Source of the DNA: Shinella granuli | Lineage (GTDB): Bacteria > Pseudomonadota > Alphaproteobacteria > Rhizobiales > Rhizobiaceae | Assembly (NCBI RefSeq): GCF_004341885.1 | Contig: NZ_SLVX01000005.1 | Coordinates: 278,692-342,691 of the forward strand | DNA length: 64,000 nt | Reading direction: 5' to 3' | In this document: positions 1-7,490 of the stretch, in pieces | How the letters are laid out: every line of letters begins with the position of its first letter | Numbering within the stretch: the first letter of the stretch is position 1 | Made by a program: the position numbers and the translations under genes | The notes under the pieces: model-generated | The model's input: the letters and a program-made list of their open reading frames with translations, nothing else | What the model was told of the DNA's origin: nothing | The model's database searches: none

Positions 1-307
1 CAAGGTCCGACAGAACCGGCCGGTTGGTGACGAAGGAGGTGCCGAAATCGCCCTGCACCAGCTTGCCGGCATAGAGCAGGAACTGCTGCCAGAGCGGCTT
101 GTCCAGTCCCATTTCGAGGAAGACGCGCTGATAGACCTCCTCGCTCGCCTTCTGCCCCACCACAGAGAGCACCGGATCGATCGGCACCAGGCGGCCGATG
201 CAGAAAGTGAGCGCGACGAGGCCGAGGAGCGTGATGCCCACGGTCAGGAACAGGGTGACGATCCGCCCGGTAAAGCCGAGGACCCTCTGGAAAAGAACTG
301 CCGGCAC
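1..307 (-). CDS. Dipeptide/oligopeptide ABC transporter permease, N-terminal part (DppB/GsiC type), runs off the window
   Basis: Reading leftwards from a GTG at 307 gives about 102 residues with an opening hydrophobic segment (TLFLTVGITLLGLVALTF). The rest, VPIDPVLSVVGQKAS, MGLDKPLWQQF and GDFGTSFVTNRPV, is the usual N-terminus of DppB-class inner-membrane permeases, where a first helix is followed by a periplasmic segment. The GTG is chosen because GGAGGGG lies just upstream and no ATG fits. The gene follows the family-5 binding protein (394-1980) in the same direction after an 86-nt gap with a stem-loop, so it should be the first permease of that importer. The C-terminus and the rest of the operon are outside the window. 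Confidence 0.85.
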   Translation of the reverse strand, partial: MPAVLFQRVLGFTGRIVTLFLTVGITLLGLVALTFCIGRLVPIDPVLSVVGQKASEEVYQRVFLEMGLDKPLWQQFLLYAGKLVQGDFGTSFVTNRPVLSDL

Positions 308-340
308 GAACCCCTCCGGTTTGCTTGCCCTGGACCTGCC

Positions 341-378
341 TTCGGCCGCGACCGGACCGAAGCCCCGTCGCGGCCGAA
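341..378. promoter_or_regulatory. Perfect 12-bp stem-loop between binding-protein gene and permease gene
   Basis: TTCGGCCGCGAC (341-352) and GTCGCGGCCGAA (367-378) are exact reverse complements around a 14-nt loop. It starts after the binding-protein stop codon and ends before the permease start. No T-run follows, so it is more likely a transcript-stabilising or attenuating element than a full terminator. Equivalent structures follow the other binding-protein genes of this window. Confidence 0.6.
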
Positions 379-393
379 ACCTGGACCTTACGC

Positions 394-1980
394 CTACTTG
401 CTGACGTTCCAGTAGCGGTCGTCGGAGAAGGTCTGGCCGAGGACCAGGCCCTTGACGGAACTCTTCACCCCGACCTTGCGCACCTGCTGGAACATGTAGA
501 GGAAGGGCGAGATATCGGTATGGGTCTTCTGCAGGGCCTCGTACATCGCCCGGCGCTTGTCCGTGTCCTGCTCGCGCACCGCGGCCATCGCGTCCTGCGA
601 CAGTTTTCCGGCATCCCAGCCGAAGCGGTCGGCAAGCCCGGTGGACCCGTCCGGCGCGTCCTTCTGGTTGACGGCGAAGGCCTTGCCGTTGGAATGCGGA
701 TCCGGATAATCCGGCCCCCACAGGCCGAACCAGATGTCGAGGCTCGCCGAACGGTAGCGCTCCAGCCATTGCTGGCCGTCGACCACTTCCAGGTTCAGCT
801 TGACGCCGGCCTGCGCCATGGTCGCCTGGATGGCCTGGGCGAAATCCGTATAGGGCGGCGTGTTCCAGACGACGGAATCCAGCGTGAATTCGCCGGAGAC
901 GCCGGCCTCGCCGAGCAGCGCCCTGGCCTTCTCGATGTCGAGCTTGTAGGGCTTGTAGTCGATCGCCCCGAGGAAGCCCTTTGGCACCAGCGTCTGGTGC
1001 ACCTCCATCGTGCCGCGCGAGATCGTATCGGCGATGCCCTGGTAGTCGACGAGATATTTCAGCGCCTCGACGACCTTCGGCCTGGCGAGGTACTCGTGCC
1101 GCACGTTGAGGCCCATATAATAGATGGTGCCCGAAACGCCCTCGACGAAGCCGACATCCGGATTGCCTTCCAGCGCCCCGAAATCGTCCGGGCCGAGCTT
1201 GTTGGCGATGTCGATGTCACCCTTTTCCAGCAGCAGGCGCTGGGCAGCGCTTTCGGGGATGTGCTGGAGGAAGATGCGCTCCAGGCCGCCGCTCTCGCCG
1301 GTATAGTTGGGGTTGCGGGTCAGCATGATCGACTGTTTGGACTCCCAGCGCGTCAGTACATAGGGGCCGGAGCCGGCGGAATTCTCCGCCTTCAGCCAGG
1401 CATTGCCGAAGTCGCCATTCACCTCGTGCGCCTGCACCAGCTTGGAATCGACGATGCCGCCGACATAGGAGGAGAGGCAGTAGTAGAGGAAGGACGGCGC
1501 ATAGGTGTCGCCGATTTCGATGACCAGCGTCATGTCGTCGGCCGCCCTGATGCGCTCCTCGACGTTTTCCGGCGAGAAGCCGAACTGGGTTAGAATGAAC
1601 GCCGAGCGTGACTTCATCGCGACGACGCGGCGCAGCGAATATTCCGCGTCCTTCGCCGTCACCGGATTGCCGGAGGCGAATTTCAGCCCCGGGCGCATCT
1701 TGAACGTATAGGTCTTGCCGTCCTCGGAGGCCGTCCAGGTCTCGGCAAGCACGCCGATGATCTTGCTGGAATCGTCGGGCGTCACGCTCACCAGCGGCTG
1801 GTAGATCTGGTTCGCCGCCAGCACGCCGCCCACTTCCGAGACCTCGCCCGGATCCAGCGTGATGATATCATCGATGGCGTCGGCCACGACGAGCGTGTTC
1901 TTCGGCGTTTCGGCAAGAACGCTGGTCGATGCCAGCGCCAGCGCGATCATCGCCCCGCCTATCAGTCTTTCTACGCGCAT
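394..1980 (-). CDS. Family 5 extracellular solute-binding protein of a peptide-type ABC importer
   Basis: The 528-residue protein begins with a Sec signal peptide (MRVERLIGGAMIALALASTSVLA, cleavage near residue 23). Lines such as DAIDDIITLDPGEVSEVGG, the FKMRPGLKFASGNPVTAKDAEYSLRR block and the C-terminal YMFQQVRKVGVKSSVKGL are typical of SBP_bac_5 (DppA/OppA class), which has this length. The start has an excellent AGGAGG ribosome site. It delivers a periplasmic ligand to the permease encoded just downstream. The ligand cannot be read from sequence; the family covers peptides, nickel, opines and glycosides. It lies downstream of the XRE-cupin regulator with a matching operator in the intervening 240 nt, suggesting repression by that protein. 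Confidence 0.9.
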   Translation of the reverse strand: MRVERLIGGAMIALALASTSVLAETPKNTLVVADAIDDIITLDPGEVSEVGGVLAANQIYQPLVSVTPDDSSKIIGVLAETWTASEDGKTYTFKMRPGLKFASGNPVTAKDAEYSLRRVVAMKSRSAFILTQFGFSPENVEERIRAADDMTLVIEIGDTYAPSFLYYCLSSYVGGIVDSKLVQAHEVNGDFGNAWLKAENSAGSGPYVLTRWESKQSIMLTRNPNYTGESGGLERIFLQHIPESAAQRLLLEKGDIDIANKLGPDDFGALEGNPDVGFVEGVSGTIYYMGLNVRHEYLARPKVVEALKYLVDYQGIADTISRGTMEVHQTLVPKGFLGAIDYKPYKLDIEKARALLGEAGVSGEFTLDSVVWNTPPYTDFAQAIQATMAQAGVKLNLEVVDGQQWLERYRSASLDIWFGLWGPDYPDPHSNGKAFAVNQKDAPDGSTGLADRFGWDAGKLSQDAMAAVREQDTDKRRAMYEALQKTHTDISPFLYMFQQVRKVGVKSSVKGLVLGQTFSDDRYWNVSK

Positions 1981-2123
1981 GTTTCCTCCTCCGGCCGGGC
2001 AGGATCTCCTGCTGCCGGCCGCTCCCGCGTTGCCGTTCGTGAAATGCCTCCCGCCCCATGATCCGGTCCGCGCGCCTCGGGCACGGAACCGGCAGGGCGG
2101 CCCCAGATCGAGCGACCTCCACC

Positions 2124-2168
2124 GCGCCCTTCCAGAACTTTAGCTATACTAAAGTTCTGGAAGGGCGC
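2124..2168. promoter_or_regulatory. 45-bp perfect inverted repeat containing an XRE operator, upstream of the binding-protein gene
   Basis: Two 20-nt arms (2124-2143 and 2149-2168) are exact reverse complements around CTATA. The core AACTTTAG-N5-CTAAAGTT matches the site at 2873-2891 in front of the XRE gene. The repeat lies 144 nt upstream of the binding-protein start codon and 53 nt beyond the end of the regulator gene. It is therefore well placed as an operator for the transporter promoter; its long GC-rich outer arms could also form a terminator-like hairpin for the regulator transcript. Confidence 0.7.
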
Positions 2169-2220
2169 TTGTCAATCGGTTTTGCAGGCGCTTCCGACAA
2201 ACGATCGAAAGCACCCGCCG

Positions 2221-2838
2221 TCAGCGTTCCGGAATGATGCGCGTCGTGCCGACCCAGAGCTCCCGCGCCTCGACGGTGCCGACATTGCGCGCCCGGTGCG
2301 GCAGGGACGAGGGAAAATGCAGCGTGTCGCCCGCCTTCAGCAGATAGTCCCGGCCGCCGACCTCGTAGAGCATCTCGCCCTCGATGAGATAAAGGAAGTC
2401 CTCGCCCTCGTGGCGCGTCAGTTCCGAGACATAACCGGGCGGCATGTGGGTGATACAGCTATTCAGCCGGGCATCGGGAAAGCCGCGCTGCAGGATCTGG
2501 TAGACCCGCTCCTCGGCGTCGATGCTGCAGCCGCGCCGCTCGCTGGCCCTGGAGACCATGGAATGGGCGGGCTGGGGACCTTGCGGCAGGAAGGCCTCCA
2601 CGCTGATGCCGAGCGTGTTGGCGACATTGTAGAGCGAGATCAGCGAGGGCGTGGAGAGTCCGCGCTCGATCTGGCTGATGAAGCCTTCGCTGAGCCCGGC
2701 CTCCTGCGCCACCTCCTTCATCGTCTTGCCGATCGCCTTGCGCCGCTGGCGCAGCGCGCGCCCGAGCGAGGTCGCGGAGGGCGGTTGGGTCGGGGAACCG
2801 GCGCCCGCCACCCGCGCCTCCCGTTCATCGAAACTCAT
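2221..2838 (-). CDS. XRE-family transcriptional regulator with C-terminal cupin domain
   Basis: A 205-residue protein. An HTH_3/XRE DNA-binding domain spans about residues 25-82 (LGRALRQRRKAIGKTMKEVA, then LSEGFISQIERGLSTPSL). A cupin_2 ligand-binding domain spans about 125-195 (GEDFLYLIEGEMLYEVGG, then GDTLHFPSSLPHRARN). This is the PuuR/SutR-like class that represses nearby catabolic or transport genes until a small ligand binds the cupin. The ATG at 2838 is preferred over an in-frame upstream start at 2874 because GGAAAG precedes it and the longer start would lie inside the palindrome at 2873-2891. It is followed by the binding protein of a peptide-type ABC importer, its likely target. Confidence 0.85.
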   Translation of the reverse strand: MSFDEREARVAGAGSPTQPPSATSLGRALRQRRKAIGKTMKEVAQEAGLSEGFISQIERGLSTPSLISLYNVANTLGISVEAFLPQGPQPAHSMVSRASERRGCSIDAEERVYQILQRGFPDARLNSCITHMPPGYVSELTRHEGEDFLYLIEGEMLYEVGGRDYLLKAGDTLHFPSSLPHRARNVGTVEARELWVGTTRIIPER

Positions 2839-2872
2839 GCCGTCTTTCCGCGCTGTGCTGCCTGACCGGGAC

Positions 2873-2891
2873 ACTTTAGTATTGCTAAAGT
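2873..2891. promoter_or_regulatory. Probable XRE operator (autoregulation)
   Basis: ACTTTAG-TATTG-CTAAAGT is a perfect 7-bp inverted repeat with 5-nt spacing, 35 nt upstream of the regulator's ATG. The same half-site and the same spacing occur inside the repeat at 2124-2168. Two copies flanking one XRE gene argue strongly for its binding site. Confidence 0.7.
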
Positions 2892-2944
2892 TAATTGTGC
2901 AAGCGGGAAAATGACGAAGAAGGTGACCGGAGGGGCGCAGGCCC

Positions 2945-3688
2945 TCAGGGTGCTTCGAACTTCACCATCGTGCCGCCGCCGGTCGCCTGGTCGGTCGGGA
3001 AGACCTCGACGCGGGCGACATCGACATGGGCGGGCAGCGCGATCACGTCGTGGACGATCTGCGCGATGTTTTCCGGCTGGATGGGGCGGTAGCCGTCATA
3101 GAGCACGGCCTTCGCCTGATCGCCGGGAAGGGAGGTGCGGTAGAGCGCCGTCTGGACGCGGCCGGGCACGATCTCGCTCACCCGCACGCCGGTGCCGAGG
3201 AGGTCGCAGCGCAGGTTGTCGCAAAACAGGCTGAGACCCGCCTTCGAGGCACCATAGGCGCCCATGTTCGGATAGGGCGCCTGGCCGCCGCTCGAGCCGA
3301 CATAGAGGAGATGGCCGCGCTTGCGCGCCACCATGCCGGGCAGGAAGACCCGCGTCAGGTGCATCGGCGCCTTGAGATTGACGTCGATCATCGCGTCGAT
3401 CTCGGCGGGGTCTATGTCCTGGAAGGCCGCGCGGGTCGACAGGATGCCGGCATTGTTGACGAGGATGTCGACCGCGACGCCCGCCAGCGCCTCGGCGATG
3501 CGCGCCGTATCGCGCACGTCCGCCTCGACGGGGATCGCCCCGCAGCGTTCCGCCAACCCGGCAAGCGCCGCCGCGTTGCGGCCGACGGCGTAGACCGCCA
3601 GTCCCCGCCCCCGCAGCATCGGCACGATGGCCTCGCCGATGCCGCTGGTCGCCCCCGTGACGACGGCGACGCGGTTTGCGTCAGACAT
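2945..3688 (-). CDS. Short-chain dehydrogenase/reductase (SDR), classical type
   Basis: A 247-residue classical SDR. The cofactor motif TGATSGIG lies at residues 11-18, NNAG at 78-81 and the catalytic YGASK at 145-149, with serines of VGSSGG near 131-133. No acidic residue pattern that would settle NAD versus NADP was judged. The ATG at 3688 is chosen because it overlaps the stop of the upstream SDR gene (shared ATGTCTGA), a translational-coupling arrangement; a longer in-frame start at 3730 would lie deep inside that gene. It forms a two-gene operon with the other SDR, divergent from the GntR gene. The substrate is unknown; oxidation of sugar-like or hydroxy-acid intermediates is plausible from context. 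Confidence 0.85.
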   Translation of the reverse strand: MSDANRVAVVTGATSGIGEAIVPMLRGRGLAVYAVGRNAAALAGLAERCGAIPVEADVRDTARIAEALAGVAVDILVNNAGILSTRAAFQDIDPAEIDAMIDVNLKAPMHLTRVFLPGMVARKRGHLLYVGSSGGQAPYPNMGAYGASKAGLSLFCDNLRCDLLGTGVRVSEIVPGRVQTALYRTSLPGDQAKAVLYDGYRPIQPENIAQIVHDVIALPAHVDVARVEVFPTDQATGGGTMVKFEAP

Positions 3689-4430
3689 AGATGTAGCCCC
3701 CGCTGACCACGACATTCTCGCCCGTCGCATAGGTGTTGCGACTGGAAGCCATCATGACGATCCACTCGGCCATTTCCACCGGCTCAGCCGCGCGGCCGAG
3801 CGCGCTTGCCCTGGCAAGCTCCGGCAGGAAGCCGAGTTCCCTGGCACGGTCGGTGGCAAAGCCGGCCGGCGCGACGGAGTTCACGAGGATCTGGTCCTTG
3901 GCGCATTCCTGGGCGAAGGACTTGGTGAGGCTGACGACCGCGGCCTTGGTGGCGGCATAGTGGGCGTTCTGCGGATGCGCCTTGAAGGCATCGACCGAGG
4001 TGACGTTGACGATGCGGCCGGTCACCGCCGGCAGGGTCACGAAACGGCGCATGTGGCGCACCGCCGCGACCATCATGTGATAGGTGCCCTTGATGTTGAT
4101 GGCGTTCTCCAGGTCCCAGTCCTCGTCCGTGATGTCGAGGATCGGCTTGCGCGGATAGATGGCGGCGCTGTTGACCAGCGCATGGACGCGGCCGAGCTTT
4201 TCCGCAACCGTCGCGAACCCGCCATGGGCCGTCTCGGCCCGGGAAATGTCGGCAACGGCGGTCGCCACCTCGGCGCCCATCGCCGAAAGCGCCGCCGCAG
4301 AGGAGGCGAGCAGCGCTCCGTTGCGGTCGATAAGGCCGATCTTCGCAGCGCCCCGTTCCACCATCAGCCGGGCCGTGACGAGACCGAGCCCCGAAGCGCC
4401 GCCGACGATGACAACAGACTGGTCCTGCAT
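3681..4430 (-). CDS. Short-chain dehydrogenase/reductase (SDR), second copy
   Basis: A 249-residue SDR with cofactor motif GGASGLG at residues 10-16, NSAA at 87-90 in place of the usual NNAG, and catalytic Tyr158/Lys162 in HYAATK. The ATG at 4430 has a strong GGAGGAGAT ribosome site; an in-frame start at 4466 lacks one. It ends in GGYIYV, the usual C-terminal edge of this fold. The gene is first in a two-SDR operon divergent from the FCD-type GntR gene, with a GntR-like site 42 nt upstream. The altered NSAA motif is conservative and does not suggest inactivity. The substrate is not identifiable. Confidence 0.85.
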   Translation of the reverse strand: MQDQSVVIVGGASGLGLVTARLMVERGAAKIGLIDRNGALLASSAAALSAMGAEVATAVADISRAETAHGGFATVAEKLGRVHALVNSAAIYPRKPILDITDEDWDLENAINIKGTYHMMVAAVRHMRRFVTLPAVTGRIVNVTSVDAFKAHPQNAHYAATKAAVVSLTKSFAQECAKDQILVNSVAPAGFATDRARELGFLPELARASALGRAAEPVEMAEWIVMMASSRNTYATGENVVVSGGYIYV

Positions 4431-4471
4431 GCTCCATCTCCTCCGCGATTTTCGCGGCAACACCATATTGG

Positions 4472-4494
4472 TATGTTATCACTTATATGCTAAC
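4472..4494. promoter_or_regulatory. Candidate GntR operator upstream of the SDR operon
   Basis: The sequence contains TATCACTTAT, a 10-nt core identical to the site in front of the hydantoinase operon (11337-11346). It also resembles, on the opposite strand, the site in front of the GntR gene. It lies 42-64 nt upstream of the first SDR start codon, in an AT-rich stretch unlike the surrounding DNA. Confidence 0.55.
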
Positions 4495-4562
4495 TTTGCC
4501 GAAAAGCAAGCTGCCCCCCCGAAGGCCGCCCGCTGGCGTCCTTCCTCTGGAGAAGCCGGCTG

Positions 4563-4582
4563 TGTATGATATGTGATAAATG
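4563..4582. promoter_or_regulatory. Candidate GntR operator upstream of the GntR gene
   Basis: TGTATGATATGTGATAAATG, read on the minus strand, matches the hydantoinase-operon site at about 16 of 20 positions. It lies 26-45 nt before the GntR start codon, a position suited to autoregulation. Confidence 0.55.
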
Positions 4583-4607
4583 AAAACCCGGGAAAGGCTG
4601 GATCGGC

Positions 4608-5339
4608 ATGTCGATCATCACGCAGCGCGGCAACCTCGCGGAGATCGTCGTCGCCAGGCTCGCCGAGCGGATCGACTCGGGCCTCTATCCACCCGGTGAG
4701 AAGATCCCGTCGAGTGCCCAGCTATGCGAGGAATTCGGCGTCTCACGCACCGTCATCCGCGAGGCGCTGGCCTCGCTCAAGGTGGCCGGCCGCGTCATCG
4801 CACGGCAGGGCGCGGGCGTCTATGTCACGGAGAAGGATGCGCGGGCGCTGAACTTCGAGATCAGCCGCATCGACGACATCCGCTCGGCCATGCAGATCCT
4901 CGAACTGCGGCTCGGCGTCGAAATGCAGGCGGTGGCACTGGCCGCCCAGCGCCGCACCCCGGAAGCCCTCGCCGAGATCGCCCGCGCCTTCGACCATATC
5001 GAGACGCTCGACACGAACAATGCCGAGATCGAGGCGCGCGCCGATTTCGAGTTCCACCTCGCCATTGCCAAGGCGACGCGCAACCCGCATTTCCCGCGCT
5101 TCCTCGAAGCCGTGATGGGCGAGATCAATCTCGACCTGGTTCTCAAGCACCGCCAGTCCGGCCCCGCCTCGAAGGCCTATCTGAAGAAGATCAACCGCGA
5201 GCACGCCGCCATCCTCGCCGCCATCACCCAGGGCGACCCGAAGGCCGCCAAGCAGGCGCTGGCCGCCCATCTGGAGGAAAGCCTCGACCGCTACCGCGCC
5301 CTCCTGGACGAGCCGGCGGGCAGCGAAGGGGACGATTGA
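4608..5339 (+). CDS. GntR-family regulator, FadR/FCD subfamily
   Basis: A 243-residue protein. The winged helix-turn-helix covers about residues 8-76 (GLYPPGEKIPSSAQLCEEFG, VSRTVIREALASLKVAG, QGAGVYV). An all-helical FCD ligand-binding domain covers about 95-225 (ILELRLGVEMQAVALAAQR, ARADFEFHLAIAKATRNPHF, REHAAILAAITQGDPKAAK). FCD regulators bind carboxylic-acid metabolites, often sugar acids. It is divergent from the two SDR genes and convergent with the oxidoreductase/uronate dehydrogenase/hydantoinase operon. Similar AT-rich sites precede all three units, so it is probably their common regulator. Confidence 0.9.
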   Translation: MSIITQRGNLAEIVVARLAERIDSGLYPPGEKIPSSAQLCEEFGVSRTVIREALASLKVAGRVIARQGAGVYVTEKDARALNFEISRIDDIRSAMQILELRLGVEMQAVALAAQRRTPEALAEIARAFDHIETLDTNNAEIEARADFEFHLAIAKATRNPHFPRFLEAVMGEINLDLVLKHRQSGPASKAYLKKINREHAAILAAITQGDPKAAKQALAAHLEESLDRYRALLDEPAGSEGDD

Positions 5340-5358
5340 GGGTCCGGCGCGCGCATCG

Positions 5359-6555
5359 TCAGATGACGGCGTCCTCAAGGAAGGGTCGGTTTGCGACAAC
5401 ACGCTCGTAGCCGAAGGGCGAGAGGTCGAGCGTGCGGAAGCCGCCATAGGTGATCAGTTCGCAAAGCCCGCGCCCCATGGCCGGCGACTGCTGCAGGCCG
5501 TGGCCGGAAAAGCCGTTGGCGAAGAGGAAATTCCTCACCTCGGCATGCGGGCCGAGGATGACGTTGTGGTCGAGCGTGCAGTAGTCATAGTGTCCCGCCC
5601 AGCTATTGACGACCTTGACCGCCTCGAAGGCCGGCACGCGGTTTGCCAGCGTCGGCCAGATCTCCGTCTCGAATTCGTCGTGCATGACGGCAAAATCGGC
5701 CGGATCGACCTCCGGATCATGCCTGGGAGCGGTGCCCATCAGGTAGAATTTGCCTTCCGGGCGGAAGAAGACGCCGGTCGGGTCGATGGTGAGGCCGACG
5801 CCGGGGCCGAGCGGCGTGCGGCAATCGACGACGAAGATCGAACGGCGACGCGGCTCGACGGGAATGTCGAGGCCCGCCATGCGCGCCATGACCTTGCTGT
5901 TGGTGCCCGACGTGTTGACCAGCATGCCGCAGGCGATCACCTGTCCGCCCCTGGTCGTCACCGAGACGATGCGGTCGCCTTCGCGATTGATCGCGACGAC
6001 CTCATCCTCGATATATTCGACGCCGAGCGAACGCGCCTTCTTGCGGAAACCCTGCAGGAGACCGACGCTGTCGAACCAGCCCTCGCCGCGCTCGCCCTTG
6101 CTGCCGAGGGTGAGACCTTCCGTGTTCAGCCAGGCAAAGCGCTTGCCCAAACCGTCCGGGTCGAGCAGCGAGACATCCGCGCCGCAGGCGACCTGCGTTT
6201 CGTGGTTGCGGCGAAGCACGTCCGCGCCCCGCTCGTCGCCCGCCAGGAAGAGATAGCCGTTCTCGTGGAAGCCGATCTCCGGCGTGTCGGCGTCGACCGC
6301 TACATTCTCCTTGAAATTGCGGATGAATTCCGTTCCGAACTGCGAGATCTTCACATTGATCGCGTTGGAGAACTGGTGGCGGATCGAGCTGGAGGAGAGC
6401 GCGGTCGCCGATCGCTGGTAGGTCCAGTCCTTCTCGATCACCAGCACGGTCCCGGTGAAATCCGGATTGGTCGCCAGGAAATAGGCCGTCGCGCTGCCGA
6501 CCACCGCGCCGCCGACGATGACCACATCATAGGATGTCCGCGAAGCCTGCATCAT
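5359..6555 (-). CDS. FAD-dependent oxidoreductase, DAO (glycine/sarcosine oxidase-like) family
   Basis: A 398-residue single-domain DAO flavoprotein. The N-terminal dinucleotide motif is VVIVGGAVVGSATAYFL (residues 11-27), a GGxxxG variant common in this family. DKDWTYQ-like and SSSIRHQFSN segments follow, and FANGFSGHGLQQSPAMGRG near the C-terminus contacts the flavin in this family. Such enzymes oxidise secondary or N-methyl amines or amino acids. The start (6555, or 6552 within ATGATG) overlaps the stop of the epimerase-like gene by 4 nt. It is last in the hyuA-hyuB-udh-like operon, so it may release an amine after amide ring opening (inference). Confidence 0.85.
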   Translation of the reverse strand: MMQASRTSYDVVIVGGAVVGSATAYFLATNPDFTGTVLVIEKDWTYQRSATALSSSSIRHQFSNAINVKISQFGTEFIRNFKENVAVDADTPEIGFHENGYLFLAGDERGADVLRRNHETQVACGADVSLLDPDGLGKRFAWLNTEGLTLGSKGERGEGWFDSVGLLQGFRKKARSLGVEYIEDEVVAINREGDRIVSVTTRGGQVIACGMLVNTSGTNSKVMARMAGLDIPVEPRRRSIFVVDCRTPLGPGVGLTIDPTGVFFRPEGKFYLMGTAPRHDPEVDPADFAVMHDEFETEIWPTLANRVPAFEAVKVVNSWAGHYDYCTLDHNVILGPHAEVRNFLFANGFSGHGLQQSPAMGRGLCELITYGGFRTLDLSPFGYERVVANRPFLEDAVI

Positions 6556-7358
6556 TTGTCCTCGAAATGGCCGGCCGCGCAGAAGCTGCCGCCCTGGTAG
6601 CGCACCGCCGGATCGTTCGGGTCACCCTGCCTGGTCGCGGCGAAAACCTTGTCCGCGTAGTCGTCGGCGCTGTCTTGCGGCCTGTAGCCGAGCGAGGCTG
6701 CCGTGTGGTTGTCCCAGAAGGCGCGGCTGTTGTTCGACATGCCATAGGCGACCATGAAGCCGACGCGCTCCGCCGACAGGCATTTTTCGACGAGTTGGCG
6801 GCAATCGCGGTAGGAGAGCCAGGTGATGAGATGGCGCCGGTCGGTCGGCTCCGGGAAGCAGGAGCCGATGCGGATGCTGACGCTCTCGATGTCGAACTTG
6901 TCGAAATAGTAGCGGCCGAGATTTTCGACAAAGGTCTTCGAAACGCCGTAGAGGCTGTCCGGCCGCGTTGGCACGTTGCCGTCGATCGTTTCCGTACGCT
7001 CGTAATAGCCGATGGCATGCACGGAGCTGGCATAGACAATGCGCTTGACACCATGGCGGCGTGCGGCTTCGTAGATGTGGTAACCGCCTGAAATGTTGCT
7101 GTCGAGGATCGTCTTCCATTCGGCCTCGAGCGGCTGGCCGCCGAGATGCACGATGGCATCGCAGCCGTTCACCGCCGCGCAGACCGCATCGAAATCGGCA
7201 AGATCGAGCGTGAAGTCCTCCTCGTGGGAGGCGAGGTTTTCGCAGGGCCGGCGGTCGGAAAGCCGCACGACCTTGCCGAGCCGCGTGCCCGACTGGCGCA
7301 GCGCCGTGCCGACGCTCCCGGCCGCCCCCGTCAACAGAACCCTTTGAAAATGCGACAT
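6552..7358 (-). CDS. NAD-dependent epimerase/dehydratase family protein, uronate dehydrogenase-like
   Basis: A 268-residue extended-SDR protein. TGAAGSVG (10-17) binds the cofactor, HLGG lies at 71-74, and catalytic Ser111/Ser112, Tyr137 and Lys141 (LYGVSK) are present. The run IVYASSVHAIGYY, RPDSLYGVSK, YYFDKF and RIGSCFPEP closely follows the pattern I know for bacterial uronate dehydrogenase (about 265 aa), which oxidises glucuronate/galacturonate to aldarolactone. The similarity is recalled, not aligned. The ATG at 7358 is preceded by GGAAAG; a longer start at 7415 is possible. It sits between hydantoinase and FAD-oxidase genes, unusual company for a uronate enzyme, so its substrate may differ. 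Confidence 0.75.
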   Translation of the reverse strand: MSHFQRVLLTGAAGSVGTALRQSGTRLGKVVRLSDRRPCENLASHEEDFTLDLADFDAVCAAVNGCDAIVHLGGQPLEAEWKTILDSNISGGYHIYEAARRHGVKRIVYASSVHAIGYYERTETIDGNVPTRPDSLYGVSKTFVENLGRYYFDKFDIESVSIRIGSCFPEPTDRRHLITWLSYRDCRQLVEKCLSAERVGFMVAYGMSNNSRAFWDNHTAASLGYRPQDSADDYADKVFAATRQGDPNDPAVRYQGGSFCAAGHFEDK

Positions 7359-7418
7359 GGTCTTTCCTTCAGCAAAACCGGCCGATCCACAGGCGATGCG
7401 CCCGATGGCCGGCATGAG

Positions 7419-7429
7419 CGTATCATACG
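7419..7429. promoter_or_regulatory. CGTATCATACG palindrome, possible additional GntR site
   Basis: This 11-nt palindrome shares the GTATGATA core of the sites at 4563-4582 and 11335-11354. It lies in the 132-nt gap between hyuB and the uronate-dehydrogenase-like gene, where a separate promoter would sit. Short, hence low confidence. Confidence 0.35.
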
Positions 7430-7490
7430 AGGGAGGGGGTGCTTGCAGCCCGCCACCGGACTTCCGCGATTGTCTACGGGACGCATCGTC

